From positions 98,084,143 through 98,148,142 of the forward strand of contig NC_062220.1 in NCBI RefSeq assembly GCF_902686445.1: DNA of 64,000 bases, in the 5' to 3' direction. The notes under the pieces were generated by a model. The model was not told where the DNA came from. It did not search any database and saw only the letters and a list, made by a program, of their open reading frames with translations. This document shows positions 11,664 to 23,059 of the stretch, one piece after another. The first letter of the stretch is position 1. Each line of letters starts with the position of its first letter. The DNA is from Sciurus carolinensis. Its lineage: Eukaryota > Chordata > Mammalia > Rodentia > Sciuridae. A program made the translations under genes and the position numbers.

Positions 11664-11899
11664 TAAACTTTTCATCTTACATAAGTTTTTAATAATTTCT
11701 TTTTACAATCCTGCTGAAATATATATTAATTCATTTGATTTCAGTTGGCAGCTACTATAATTTTGCTTGATTTCATTTTTTTTAAGTTGTATGTTATCAT
11801 TCCTAAATGAAAACTGAAACTGCTCAGCTAAAGTCGAAGAGCTACCCAATTTGCTGACAAATAAATATAAAGAATTGGAGGAAGGAAGAGGAAGACAAA

Positions 11900-12345
11900 C
11901 ATTAGCTAGAGAACACTGTAATACAAAGTGGCTCCCCCGCCCTTTCCGCTGCATCACAACCTAGCTTGTCAGTCTGAAAGCTGCTCTCCCCGCCCTTTCT
12001 GCTGCAGCCATTTCCCCGCCCTCCAACTACTTGTCTGTGTGTTATCCTTCTCCGTTATTGGTCCCCTGTTAACCCAGCAGAATTCACTGCTTAAGGATAA
12101 CTACCCCGCCATCTTTCTCTTGCTTTCTCTCTCCTACTTTCTTTCTCTTCTTCGCTTTTCCACTCTCTCTAGCGTGCGCCCTTTCTCTTTTCCTCTCATT
12201 TTCTCTCTTACCCTGCAGGGAGACACTTTGTTTGCTTAACAAACTCCCTTATGTGATTTCCTGTGTCTGGCGTGGTTTTTGTGGGTTTCTTACAAACAAA
12301 CCACCAACCCAACAATAAAAAAAAAAAAAAAAAAAAGAAAGAAAG
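11900..12345 (+). mobile_element. LTR-like segment ending in a poly(A) tract
   Basis: C/T-rich sequence with repeated 'cccgccctttc' words runs to 'ctgtgtctggcgtgg' and 'accaacccaaca'. That end resembles a retroviral LTR U5 terminus, and it is followed at once by an A-run of about 20 (12317-12340). An LTR ending directly in poly(A) suggests an LTR-derived transcript copied by L1, not a provirus. Boundaries and family are uncertain. Confidence 0.4.
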
Positions 12346-12354
12346 AAAAAGAAA

Positions 12355-13330
12355 GACCACAACAAACTGATTCAAAAATGGCAAAGGACATAAATAGACA
12401 TTTCTCTAAAGAAGATATTCAAATGACCAATCAGCACATGAAAGATGTTTAATATCACTAATCATTAGGGAAATGCAAATCAAAACCACAATAAGATACA
12501 ACCTCATACCCATTAGAATGGTTACTATGAAAAGCAAAGGGGCTGGGGAGGCAGCTCAGAAGCAAGCACTTGCCTAGGGTGCAGGAGGCCCTGGGTTCAA
12601 TTCCATGCACTAGAAAAAATAATCCAAGCATAAAATAAAATTAACAGTGTTGGCAAGGATGCAGAGAATTGGGACCCTTGTTTTCTGATAGTGGGAATGC
12701 AAAGTGTGTAACTATTATGGAAACCAGTATGATTGGCTTCTCAAAAAATGAAAAAACAATAACCATATGATTCAGCAATTCCACTTCTGGAGGTATGTTC
12801 AAAAGCACTGAAGGCAGCAGATTAAAGAGGTATTTGTACACCTGTGTTTTTAGCAACAATGTTTGCAATAGTCAAAAAGTGGAAGCAGCCCTTCTGTCCA
12901 AGGACTGATGAATGGACAAACCAAACAGGATATGCATACAATGCTACATGGAATATCACTCAGCCTTATAAAGGAAGGAAATTCTGACACATGCTACAAC
13001 ACAGATGAACCTTGAAGATATCATGCTAAGTGAAGTAAGCTGTCACGAAAGGACAAATACTGTATGATTTCACTGGGAAAAGTACCTGCAGAAGTCTAAT
13101 TTGTGGAGACAAAGAGCAGAAAGTTGGTTGAGGAGAAGGGACATGGAAAAGTTATTGTTTGATGGGGACAGAGTTTCAGTTTGCCAAGAGAAAAAGAGTT
13201 CCAAGAACTAACTGATGGTGGTAACAGTAGCGTGACAATGAGGGTGAACTTAATGTCACTGAACTATATGTTTAAAAATCATTAGAATGGTGGGAAAAAA
13301 AACCAGAATGGTAAATTTTATGTATAATTT
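12355..13330 (+). mobile_element. Old L1 (L1M-type) 3' portion, interrupted
   Basis: The order of decayed ORF2 C-terminal codons is recognisable: 'aaggacataaatagacatttctc', 'cacatgaaagatgtt', 'gggaaatgcaaatcaaaac', and after an ID insertion 'gttggcaaggatgcagaga', 'caattccacttctggag' and 'gaatatcactcagcc'. A long 3'UTR follows. Many mutations and the absence of the young 3'UTR show that it predates the other L1s. Confidence 0.8.
12539..12632 (+). mobile_element. ID SINE inserted in old L1
   Basis: It has 'gggctggggaggcagctcag', 'gccctgggttcaattcc' and a short A-rich tail. L1 ORF2 sequence resumes on both sides. Confidence 0.85.
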
Positions 13331-13499
13331 AATCACATTTTTCAAAAAGTTTCATGGACAAAGAACTTGCCGGGGAACAGATCGAACAATGTACATAGTT
13401 TGACCAGAGAATAACTAAAGTACACAATTAGATCACCCAAAGAAAGTAAAAATGTTTCAATCCTAAGGAAAAATAAAGTTAATTATAAAAAATATAGAA

Positions 13500-13690
13500 G
13501 ATACTGGGCATGGTGGCACATGCCTGTACCCCAGTAACTCCAGAGGCTGAGATAGGAGGATCACAAGTTTCAAGGTCAGCCTCAGCAATTTAGGAAGACC
13601 CTGTCTCAAAATAAAAAATAAAAAGGGCTGGGGATATAGCTCAGCAGTAAATTTCCCCTGGGTTCACTCCACAGTACCACAAACAAAAGT
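13500..13690 (+). mobile_element. B1-dID composite SINE
   Basis: The B1 part is 'gggcatggtggcacatgcctg' to 'gaccctgtctcaaaataaaa', and the ID half is 'gggctggggatatagctcag' to 'cctgggttcactcc'. Confidence 0.88.
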
Positions 13691-14080
13691 GCTATGTAGA
13701 GACCTTAGCAGAAAATCAGGAAAACTTTAACTTGAAGAATCTTCTGACCTTGAAATTTTGGTGTTACAAGAAATAAGCAAAGTACTACTGAACGTGGGTC
13801 ACTAGCCATGGGTCCTCTCTGTTATTCTAGAAGTCCTAGGAAAGATTCCTGAATCCTGACATACTCTTCAACCTTTTCTCACTGATATGTCAAATTTCAG
13901 TCTTTGAAGTGTGTTGCTTTGGCTTAAGGCTTTTTTCTGTCCTAAACTTTCCCCTAAATTCCAATGGCACATTCCAAAAGAATATTGAAGATTTTCTACC
14001 AGTTCTTCAAACCAATAGGTCCAAACGTATTATCTTCTTCTCTCTTCCAAGTACTGTCTTTTCCTCTACCTCCCTTTGTA
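13691..14080. other. Unassigned DNA
   Basis: No gene or repeat was recognised by eye. Confidence 0.35.
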
Positions 14081-14084
14081 AAGG

Positions 14085-14640
14085 TTAATTTTAGATGTCA
14101 ATTTGACTAGATAAAAGAATCCCTAGAAAAGGCATGATTTTGTGTCTACGAGAGTGTTTCCAGAGATTGCTGGTTGAGTCTCAGGGGTCTAGAGGGTGAA
14201 GATGTATCTTCATTGTGGACTGGAGCCATTCAAACAGCAGAGGCCTGGAGAAGGCGAATTGGTTTCCTCTCTGAGAGCCGAGATAGGTTTTTTGTTTGTT
14301 TCTTTTTCTTTTGCTGCCTTGGACATCAGGACTTTGCTGGCTTTCATACTCCAGGACTTATACCAGAGACCCCTCAAGATTCTCAGGCCTTCAACCTCAG
14401 ACTAGGAGTTACACCGTCTGCTTCCCTGGTTCTGAGATTTGGGCCTTGGACTGAGACAGGTTACCAGTACCCCCAGGGTCGCCAACCTATGGACAGCCTG
14501 TCATGGGCTCCTCAGCATCCATAGCACATAAGCCAATTCCCCTCATAAATTCCTTTTCAGGTATCAAAATACATATCCTGTTGGTTCGGTATTTCTGGAG
14601 AAGAGAATCCTGATGAGTACGCTATAACCCTTGTCTCATA
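14085..14640 (+). mobile_element. Ancient mammalian LTR-like repeat
   Basis: The motif order recalls a widespread mammalian repeat: 'ggttaattttagatgtcaa', 'gttgagtctcagg', 'ggttctgagatttgggcct', 'agccaattcccctcataaat', then 'tcctgttggttc' and 'tctggagaag'. The chance open frame of 116 codons at 14174-14524 lies inside it and is not a gene. I do not recall the family name with confidence. Confidence 0.5.
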
Positions 14641-14825
14641 TCTGCTCAGTGACTACGTCCTCATGCTTCTATCCCTGACTCTTACTTCATCTTTTTATTT
14701 CACATTCATTCCCAGATGACAGTAACAAGATCCAACTGGCTTCCCTCCTCCAGCCTCTCCCTGACCCATAGTAAGAAAACTGAATTTAAGCTTATGGCAT
14801 AGTTAAGTAGGAAAGGAAAAACAAA

Positions 14826-15035
14826 GATCCAGGAGCAGTGGCTCAGGCCTGTAATCCCAGCTACTCTGGAGGCTGAGGCTGGAGGGTCCTAAGTTCAAAG
14901 CTAGCCTCAGCAACTTAGTGAGGCCCCAAGCAATCCAGTGAGAGAGACCTATCTCAAAATAAGATACAAAAGGGCTGGGGATGTAGCTCAATGTAAAACA
15001 CCACTGGGTTCAGTTCCCAGTATATTAAAAAAAAA
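14826..15035 (+). mobile_element. B1-dID composite SINE
   Basis: The B1 core 'gtaatcccagctactctgga' is followed by an ID half 'gggctggggatgtagctca' and 'ggttcagttccca', with an A/GA-rich tail. Confidence 0.88.
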
Positions 15036-15109
15036 AGAGAAAGAAAGAAAGGAAGAAAAGAAAATGAAGAAATTAATTTTTTTTTTAATTTAAAAAAACA
15101 GGGAAAAAA

Positions 15110-15178
15110 GAGACTGGGAATGTAGCTCAGTGGTACAGTACCCCAGTTTCAATCCCTAGTACTACCAAAAAAAAAAAT
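15110..15178 (+). mobile_element. ID SINE
   Basis: It has 'actgggaatgtagctcagtg' and 'ttcaatccctag' followed by an A-run. Confidence 0.75.
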
Positions 15179-15280
15179 TCTGTCACAATTTTTCTGTGAT
15201 AGGAAAATGTATGTGCTTTGGTATTTTTCAAAGGGAATAAATCTCTCCAAGAATTACCAGCATTTTAAATGGGGTGCCTT

Positions 15281-15475
15281 GCTGGTCATGGTGGCACCTA
15301 TAATCCCAGCTGCTCAGGAGGCTGAGACAGATCTCAAGTTCAAGGCCAGCTTGGGCATATAGTGAGACCTTGTCTCGAAATAAAAAATAAGACCACATGG
15401 TGTCACTGGGGGTGTAACTCAGTCATAAAGCACCCATAGGTTTTATCCCCAGGAATGAAAACAAACAAAATCACA
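15281..15475 (+). mobile_element. B1-dID composite SINE
   Basis: It has 'tggtcatggtggcacctata', 'gaccttgtctcgaaataaaa' and a diverged ID half 'gggggtgtaactcagtcata'. Confidence 0.82.
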
Positions 15476-15541
15476 ACTAATGTCCAATGAAATAATTACC
15501 TGCACTGATGATTTTACTTCAGTTAAATTAGTTCATCAGTA

Positions 15542-15637
15542 GGGCTGGGGAGATAGCTCAGTTGGTAGAGTGCTTGCCTTGCAAACACAAGGCCGTGGGT
15601 TCGCTCCCTAGCACTGCAATAAAAAAAAAAAAAAAAA
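15542..15637 (+). mobile_element. Young ID SINE with target-site duplication
   Basis: It is near consensus: 'gggctggggagatagctcag' (A box), 'ccgtgggttcgctccc' (B box) and an A-run. Flanking direct repeats are 'ttagttcatcagt' (15528-15540) and 'ttagctcatcagt' (15638-15650), 12 of 13 identical, as expected for L1-mediated insertion. Confidence 0.93.
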
Positions 15638-15670
15638 TTAGCTCATCAGTTACAAAGGTTTATATTTTAG

Positions 15671-15800
15671 GGCTGGAGCTATGGCTCAGTGGCAGAGCAC
15701 TTGCCTAGCATATGCAAAGCACTGTGTTTGATCCATAGCACCACATAAAAACAAGCAAATAAAGGTATTTTGTCCATCTACAACTACGAAAAATAAAAAT
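15671..15800 (+). mobile_element. ID SINE, long-tail variant
   Basis: It has 'gctatggctcagtggcagag' and 'ttgatccatagcaccacat', and the diagnostic tail 'aaaggtattttgtccatcta' shared with 7850 and 33113. Confidence 0.85.
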
Positions 15801-15825
15801 AAGGAAAAGATATGTATTTTAGAAG

Positions 15826-16012
15826 GCAGGTGCAGTGGGGCACACCTGCAATCCCAGCAACTCAGGAGGCTGAAGCAGAAAGATCAAAAGTTGGAGGCCA
15901 GTTGCAGCAACTTAGTGAGACCCAGTTTCAAAATAAAAAATATAAAGGGCTGGGGATGTAGCTCGGTAATAAAGCACCTGTGGGTTCAACTTCCAATACC
16001 AAAAAATTTAAA
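15826..16012 (+). mobile_element. B1-dID composite SINE
   Basis: It has 'gcaggtgcagtggggcacac', 'gaggctgaagcagaaagatc' and the ID half 'gggctggggatgtagctcgg'. Confidence 0.87.
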
Positions 16013-16091
16013 AATAAGATACATATTTTAGTAACAATATACAACTAAAAAGTTTTGTAGATGGTCTTAATTAATTAATTATTGATTGATT

Positions 16092-16172
16092 TTTGTGGTG
16101 CTGGGGATTTGAACTCAGGGTCTTGTGCTTGCGAGGCAAGCACTCTACCAGCCAAGCTATATCTCCAGCTGT
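16092..16172 (-). mobile_element. ID SINE, antisense
   Basis: It has 'gtggtgctggggatttgaac', 'gcttgcgaggcaagcactct' and 'gctatatctccagc'. It is close to the ID consensus in reverse. Confidence 0.87.
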
Positions 16173-16277
16173 CTTAATTTATTAAGGTAGCATTTCCATC
16201 CTGAATACTCTTAGCTGCCCAAGAATATATTAACCAATCTGAGAAAAATTGTACTAGAACTTACCTAAAGATCCTCG

Positions 16278-16362
16278 GGGGCTGGGATATAGCTCAGTTG
16301 GTAGAGTGCTTGCCTCACATACATAAGGCCCTAGGTTCAATCTCCAGCACCACACATTTAAG
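16278..16362 (+). mobile_element. ID SINE
   Basis: It has 'gctgggatatagctcagttg', 'ccctaggttcaatctccagc' and 'accacac'. Confidence 0.88.
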
Positions 16363-16479
16363 AGTCTGGTAACCAGAGTTTCTGGTTTGCGCTCAATTTT
16401 CTCTTAAAGAAAGTTGTTAGGAGAAAAGAGCTGGGGGTGAGATACAGGGGGTCTCGGGGGAATGAGTAACCAGTCAGTC

Positions 16480-16580
16480 CTGTAGGCAGGACCTGTGACT
16501 TTCAACTGGACTTTCCTAACCCAGGTCTAGCACATGGTAGGTAGTCAATAGATATTTGTTGAAAAAAAAAATGAGAGAAG
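16480..16580 (+). repeat. L2-like 3' end
   Basis: The end 'tagcacatggtaggtagtca' followed by 'atagatatttgttgaa' is the typical terminal stretch of ancient L2/MIR-type elements. Confidence 0.45.
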
Positions 16581-16589
16581 GAAAGGGTA

Positions 16590-16905
16590 GATAGACACTA
16601 TGTTTAGTCATAATCAGAACCTCTGTATGTGAGGCTATGACGGTTGAGACATTGCCAGACTGTCTATACAGTGGTGGCACCCTAAGATGACAGTGGAGTT
16701 GAACAATTCCTATTGCCTAGTGGTGTGGCAGTCATAGTATCTAGCACAATGTATTACATGTTTGTGATGATGCTGGTGTAAACAAACTCACTGTGCCACC
16801 AGTCATAGAAAAGTATAGAACATGAAACTCTGCATGCTACATCATATTTGATAATGTTAATAGGCAACTATGTTACTGGTTTTATATTTACTATACTTTT
16901 TTTTC
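16590..16905 (+). repeat. Old interspersed repeat, class uncertain
   Basis: The words 'cctattgcctagtggtg', 'tgatgatgctggtgtaaaca', 'ccaccagtcatagaaaagta' and 'actatgttactggtttt' match a dispersed mammalian repeat I recognise but cannot name reliably (possibly a DNA transposon). Confidence 0.4.
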
Positions 16906-16927
16906 TTTCTTTCTTTTACTTTTTTCT

Positions 16928-17005
16928 GTTTTGGTGCTTGGAGTTGAATACAGGGTCTTGGGGCTGCCAAGCACATACTGTACCACTGAGCTGCACCCCC
17001 AACTT
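16928..17005 (-). mobile_element. ID SINE, antisense, diverged
   Basis: It has 'gttttggtgcttggagttga', 'tactgtaccactgagctgca' and 'ccccaac'. Confidence 0.75.
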
Positions 17006-17059
17006 TTATCACGTTTTATGGTATTATTAATAAAAAAAAAGTTTTTATTGAGTGATAAC

Positions 17060-17150
17060 CCACATAACCTATAACCCCACTTACTTGGGAGGCTGAGGCA
17101 GGAGGATCATAAGCTTGAGGTTAACCTAGGCTGATATAAAGGGGAGTTTT
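17060..17150 (+). mobile_element. B1-like SINE fragment
   Basis: It has 'ataaccccacttacttggga' and 'ggctgaggcaggaggatcat'; the rest is diverged. Confidence 0.6.
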
Positions 17151-17596
17151 AAAAAACTTACTGTTAACTCCTTTTTAAAAAAAATGTAGAGACAGGGTCT
17201 TACTAAGTTGTTAAGGTAGGCCTCAAATTAAATAACTTGACAGTTATTCAAGATATTTAATATTTCAAAATTTAGAATTTCTTCTGATGAAATCGGGATA
17301 ATTTGAAACAAGTAACAAGAGAGTTGCCTAAAAGTAGAGCTGGAGGGAAGGCAGAGATCCTCTGATTCGACACCTTAGAGTCCAGAAAATATGAAAGACA
17401 ACTGGGAATTTAATCTATTTAAATACCTTTCCCACTTGGACACAGCAAAACTTGCGCTTAAGTTTTTGACTCCAAGTCAAGCTTTCTTCTTTTACATGCC
17501 TCTAATTTATGTTAAAAGATGCCGGGTTCTCCGTATGACTGTTTCATCTGATTTCCTGACCACCACAATGCTTTTTGTTTGTTTGTTTGTTTGTTG

Positions 17597-17790
17597 TTAC
17601 CAGGGATTGATCCCAGGGAACTTAACCACTGAGCCACATCACTAGTCCCTTTTATATTTTACTTAGAGACAGGGCCTTGCTGAGTTGCTTAGGGCCTCAC
17701 TAAGTTGCTGAGACTGACTTTGAACTCTGTCCTCCAGCCTCAGCTTCCCGAGCCACTGGGATTACAGGCCTGTGCCATCAAGTCTGGCCC
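17597..17790 (-). mobile_element. B1-dID composite SINE, antisense
   Basis: Read in reverse it has an ID half ('agggattgatcccaggg', 'actgagccacat') and a B1 part ('cagcctcagcttcccgagcc', 'gggattacaggcctgtgcca'). Confidence 0.88.
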
Positions 17791-17924
17791 CCATGTGCTT
17801 TTGTCATGTGGTATTCCTCAACTATTCTCACTGGAATGGAGCTATGACCACCTATTACTATATTAATAATAATAATTGCTAACATTTATTAAATGATTCT
17901 TACCTGCCACAGAGATATTTTTAA

Positions 17925-18921
17925 TTTGTTCTTTTTAGCTATCCATGACAGTAGAGTGTATTTAGACTTATTATACATACATGGAGTGCCACCCATTACA
18001 ATTTTGTTCCATTCTTGTGGTTAAACATGATGTAGAGTTACACTGGTCATGTATTCATATATGAACATAGGAAAGTTATGTCCAATTCATTCCACTGTCT
18101 TTTCTATTCCCATCCTCCTTCCTTCCCTTCATTCCCCTTTGTCTAATCCAATAAACTTCTATTCTCTCTCCCCCTACCCCCAACACTTATTGTGTATCAG
18201 CATCTGCATATCAGAAAGAACATTTAACCTTTGTTTTTTTGAGGTTGGCTTATTTCACTTGGCATGATAGTTTCCAGTTCCATTCACTTACCAGCAAATG
18301 CCATAATTTTATTCTTCTTTATGGCTGAGTAATATTCCATTATGTGTATATACCACATTCTTTTTATCCATTCATCTATTGAAGGGCACCTAGGTTGGTT
18401 TCATAACTTAGCTATGGTGAATTGAGCTGCTATAAACATTGATGAGGCCACGTTACTATAATATGCTGATTTTAAGCTCTTTGGATATATCCCAAGGAGT
18501 GGGATGATAGTCAAATGGTGGTTTCATTCCAACTTTTCTCATGCTGCTTTCCAGAGTGGTTGCACCAATTTGCAGTTCCATGAGCAATGTAAGAGTGCAC
18601 CTTTTCCCCACATCCTCACTGACATTTATTGTATTCTTGATAATTGCCATTCTGACTGGAGTGAGGTGGAATCTCGGTGCAGTTTTAATTTGCATTTCTC
18701 TAATTGCTAGAAATATTGAGCATTTTTCACATATTTGTTGACCATATATATTTCTTCTGTGAAGTGCCTGTTCAGTTCCTTTGCCCATTTATTGACAGGG
18801 TTATTTGGTTTTTTGGTTTTTGGTGTTAAATTTTTTGAGTTCTTTTATGTATCTTGGAGATTAATGCTCTATCTGAGGCGCAGGTGGCAAAGATTTACTC
18901 CCATTCACCCTTCACATTCTT
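17925..18921 (-). mobile_element. Older L1, 3' portion (host of the nested L1)
   Basis: On the minus strand, a 3'UTR (17930-18270) is followed by the ORF2 C-terminus. The frame 18456-18788 shows '[25 protein letters not shown]' and 'PLLM..CKI'-like residues diverged from the young L1. The ORF2 sequence stops at 18921, in 'cacattctt', and continues at 25591 ('cacattcttgattgtttcctttgc') up to about 25670. Its 3'UTR lacks telomere-like hexamers. Confidence 0.85.
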
Positions 18922-19131
18922 TTTTTTAAATTTTTTTTATTGTAAACAAATGGAATACATGTTGTTTCTCTGTACATGGCGTAAAGGCATACCATTTGTG
19001 TAATCATAAATTTACATAGCGTAATGTTGTTTGATTCATTCTGTTATTTTTTCCCTTCCCCCCACCCCTCCCACCCCTACCACCCCTCTTTTCCCTCTAT
19101 AACAGTCCTTCCTTCCTCCATTCTTGCCCCC

Positions 19132-19166
19132 CTCCCTAACCCTAACTCTAACCCTAACACTAACCC
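19132..19166 (-). repeat. Telomere-like hexamers in L1 3'UTR (complement)
   Basis: The plus strand shows CCCTAA/CTCTAA/CACTAA variants in phase, about six units, at the same place as the array at 11100-11149. C-rich blocks on both sides correspond to G-runs in the L1 sense strand. Confidence 0.88.
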
Positions 19167-19179
19167 CTCCCACCCCCCA

Positions 19180-22100
19180 TTATGTGTCATCATCCATTAT
19201 TAGCGATATCATTCGTCCTTTGGTTTTTTGAGATTGGCTTATCTCACTTAGCATGATATTCTCCAATTTCATCCATTTGCCTGCAAATGCCATAATTTTA
19301 TCATTCTTTATGACTGAGTAATATTCCATTGTATATATATATACCACAGTTTCTTCATCCATTCATCAATTGAAGGACATCTAGGTTGGTTCTACAATCT
19401 GGCTATTGTGAATTAAACAGCTATGAACATTGATGTGGCTGTATCTCTGTAGTATGCTGATTTTAAGTCCTTTGGGTATAGGCCAAGGAGTGGGATAGCT
19501 GGGTCAAATGGTGGTTCCATTCCAAGTTTTCTAAGGAATCTCCACACTGCTTTCCAGAGTGGCTGCTCTAATTTGCAGCCCCACCAGCAATGTATGAGTG
19601 TACCTTTCTCCCCACATCCTCGCCAACACCTGTTGTTGCTTGTATTCTTGATAATCGCCATTCTAATTGGGGTGAGATGGAATCTTAGGGTGGTTTTGAT
19701 TTGCATTTCTCTTATTACTAGATATGTTGAACATTTTTTCATATGTTTGTTGATTGCTTGTAGATCTTCTGTGAAGTTTCTATTAGCCCATTTGTTGATT
19801 GGATTATTTGCATTCTTGGTGTAGAGTTTTTGAGTTCTTTATAGATTCTGGAGATTAGTGCTCTATCTGAAGTATGATTGGCAAAGATATTCTCCCACTC
19901 TGTAGGCTCTCTCTTCACATTACTGATAGTTTCCTTTGCTGAGAGAAAGCTTTTTAGTTTGAATTTATCCCATTATTGATTCTTGCTTTTATTTCTTGTG
20001 CTATGGGAGTCCTGTTGAGGAAGTCTGGTCCTAAGTCGACAGGTTGAAGATCTGGACCTATTTTTTCTTCTATAATCTGCAGGGTCTCTGGTCTGATTCC
20101 GAGATCCTTAATCCATTTTGAGTTTAGTTTCGTGCATAATGAGAGATATGGGTTTAGTTTCATTCTGTTGCATATGGTTTTCCAGTTTTCCCAGCACCAT
20201 TTGTTGAAGAGGCTATCTTTTCTCCATTGCATATTTTTGGCACCTTTGTCTAGTATGAGAAAATTGTATTTATTTGGGTTTGTGTTCATGTCCTCTATTC
20301 TGTACCATTGATCTACCTTTCTATTTTGGTACCAATACCATGCCGTTTTTGTTACTATTGCTTTGTAGTAGAGTTGAAGGTCTGGTATGGCGCTGCTTCA
20401 CTCTTTCTGCTAAGGATTGCTTTAGCTATTCTGGGTTTCTTATTCTTCCAGATGAATTTCATAATTCTTTGCTCTATTTCTGTAAGGTAGGTCATTGGGA
20501 TTTTAATAGGAATTGCATTGAATCTGTATAGCACTTTGGGTAGGATGGCCATTTTCCTATCCAAGAACATGGGAGATCTTTCCATCTTCTAAGGTTTTCT
20601 TTAATTTCTTTCTTTAATGTTCTGTAGTTCTCATTGTAGAGGTCTTTCACCTCTTTTGTGAGATTGATTCCTAAGTATTTTATTTTTTTTTTGAGGCTAT
20701 TGTGAATGGGGTAGTTTTCCTAATTATTCTTTCCAAAGATTCATCACTTATGTATAAAAATGCATTAGATTTATGTGCATTGATCTTATATCCCACTACT
20801 TTACTGAATTCACTTTTGAGTTCTAAAAGTTTTCTGGTGGAATTTCCTGGTTCCTCTAAGTATATAATCATATCATCAGCAAATAGGGATAGTTTGAGTT
20901 CTTCTTTTCCTATTCGTATTCCTTTAATTTCTTTGGTCTCTCTAATTGCTCTGGCTAGAGTTTCAAGGGCAATGTTGAATAGAGGTGGTGAAAGAGGGCA
21001 TCCCTGCCTTGTTCCAGTTTTTAGGGGGAATGCTTTCAGTTTTTCACCATTAGAATGATATTAGCCATGGGCTTAGCATAGATGGCCTTTACAATGTTAA
21101 GGAATGTTCCCACTATCCCTATTTTTTCTAGGTTTTGAGCATGAAGGGATGCTGTATTTTATCGAATGCTTTTTCTGCATCTATTGAAATAATCATGTGA
21201 TTCTTGACTTTAAGTCTATTGATATGGTGAATTACATTTATTGATTTCCTGAAGTTGAAACCAACCTTGCATCCCTGGGATGAAACCCATTTGATCATGG
21301 TGCACTATCTTTTTAATATGTTTTTGTATGCGATTTGCTAAAATTTTGTTGAGAATTTTTGCATCGATGTTCATTAAGGATATTGGTCTGAAATTTTCTT
21401 TCCTCGATATGTCTCTGTCTGGTTTCGGTATCAGGGTAATATTGGCTTCATAGAATGAGTTTGGGAGGGTTCCCTCCTCTTCTATTTTATGGAATACTTT
21501 GAGAAGTATTGGAATGAGCTCTTCTTTAAAGGTTTTGTAGAACTCGACTGAGAACCCATCTGGTCCCAGACTTTTCTTTGTTGGTAGGCTTTTAATGACT
21601 TCTTCTATTTCATTACTTGAAATTTGTCTATTTCTATTGTGTATGTCCTCCTCGTTCAGTGTAGGCAATTCATATGTCCCTAGAAACCTGATGTCTTCAA
21701 ATTTTTCTATTTTGTTGGAGTATAGATTTTCAAAATAGCTTCTAATATGTTTTGTATTTCAATCATGTCTGTTGTGATATTTCCTTGTTCATTCCGAATT
21801 TTAGTGATTTGGGTTTTCTCTCATCTTCTCTTTGTTAGTATGGCTAAAGGTTTATCAATTTTGTTTATTTTTTCGAAGAACCAACTATTTATTTTGTCAA
21901 TTTTTTGTATTGTTTCTTTTGTTTCATTTTCGTTGATTTCAGCTCTGAGTTTAACTATTTCCTGTCTTCTACTACTTTTGGTGTTGGTCTGTTCTTCTTT
22001 TTCTAGGGCTTTGAGCTGTAGTGTTAAGTCGTTTATTTGTTGAGTTTTACTTCTTTTATTAAATGCGCTCCATGAAATAAATTTTCCTCTAAGTACTGCT

Positions 22101-22984
22101 TTCATAGTGTCCCAGAGATTTTGATATGATGTGTCTTTGTTCTCATTTACCTCTAAGAATTTTTTAATTTCCTTCCTAATATCTTCTGTTATCCATTCAT
22201 CATATAATAGCATATTGTTTAATCTCCAGGTGTTGGAGTTGTTTCTGTTTTTTACTCTTTCATTTATTTCTAACTTCAATCCATTATGATCTGATAGAAT
22301 ATAAGGTAGTGTCTCTATCTTCTTGTATTTGCTAACATTAGCTTTGTGGCATAATATATGGTCTATTTTAGAGAAGGATCCATGTGCTGCTGAGAAGAAA
22401 GTGTATTTGCTCTTGGTTGGATGGTATATTCTATAAATGTCTGTGAAGTCTGAATTATTGATTGTGTTATTGAGATCTATGGTTTCTTTGTTCAATTTTT
22501 GTTTGGAAGATCTGTCCAGTGGTGAGAGAGGCATGTTAAAATCACCTAGTATTATTGTGTTATGGTCTATTTGGTTTCTGAAATTGAGAAGGATTTGTTT
22601 GACATACATGGATGAGCCACTGTTTGGGGCATAGATGTTTATGATTGTTATATCTTGCTGATTTATGCTTCCCTTAAGCAGTATGAAATGTCCTTCTTTA
22701 TCCCTTCTGACTAACTTTGACTTGAAGTCCACATTATCTGAAATGAGGATGGATACTCCAGCTTTTTTGCTGAGTCCATGTGCATGGTATGTTTTTCCCC
22801 ATCCTTTCACCTTTAGTCTATGGGTATCTTTTTCTATGAGGTGAGTCTCTTGCAGGCAATGTATTGTTGGATCTTTCTTTTTAATCCAATCTGCCAGTCT
22901 ATGTCTTTTGATTGATGAATTCAGGCCATTAACATTCAGGGTTAATATTGAGATATGATTTGTATTACTGGTCATTTGGTTCAT
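19180..22984 (-). pseudogene. L1 ORF2 (endonuclease/reverse transcriptase), frameshifted
   Basis: ORF2p nicks DNA and reverse transcribes at the target. The first 387 codons (22984-21821) are open and carry an apurinic-type endonuclease: 'LNVNGLNSS', the catalytic 'QETHL', 'NIYAPNSG', '[14 protein letters not shown]' and 'SDHNGL'. The reverse transcriptase follows in other frames: 'LGPDGF', '[10 protein letters not shown]' and '[17 protein letters not shown]' at 21668-21216, the FADD catalytic box at about 20869-20886, and the C-terminal Cys-rich part at 19742-19180. Total length, about 1268 codons, equals that of a normal L1 ORF2p. Several frameshifts and stops after residue 387 remove the reverse transcriptase from the readable frame. 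Confidence 0.93.
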
Positions 22985-23059
22985 TTTTTAAAATTTTATT
23001 TATTTATTTATTTTTTTGACACGACTTGGTTCCTCCTTTATTTGACAATTCCTTTAGAA

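Noticed and set aside
15542..15615. tRNA-Ala gene
   Set aside because: The A and B boxes are tRNA-derived, but the element has a poly(A) tail, a target duplication and dozens of relatives, so it is an ID SINE.
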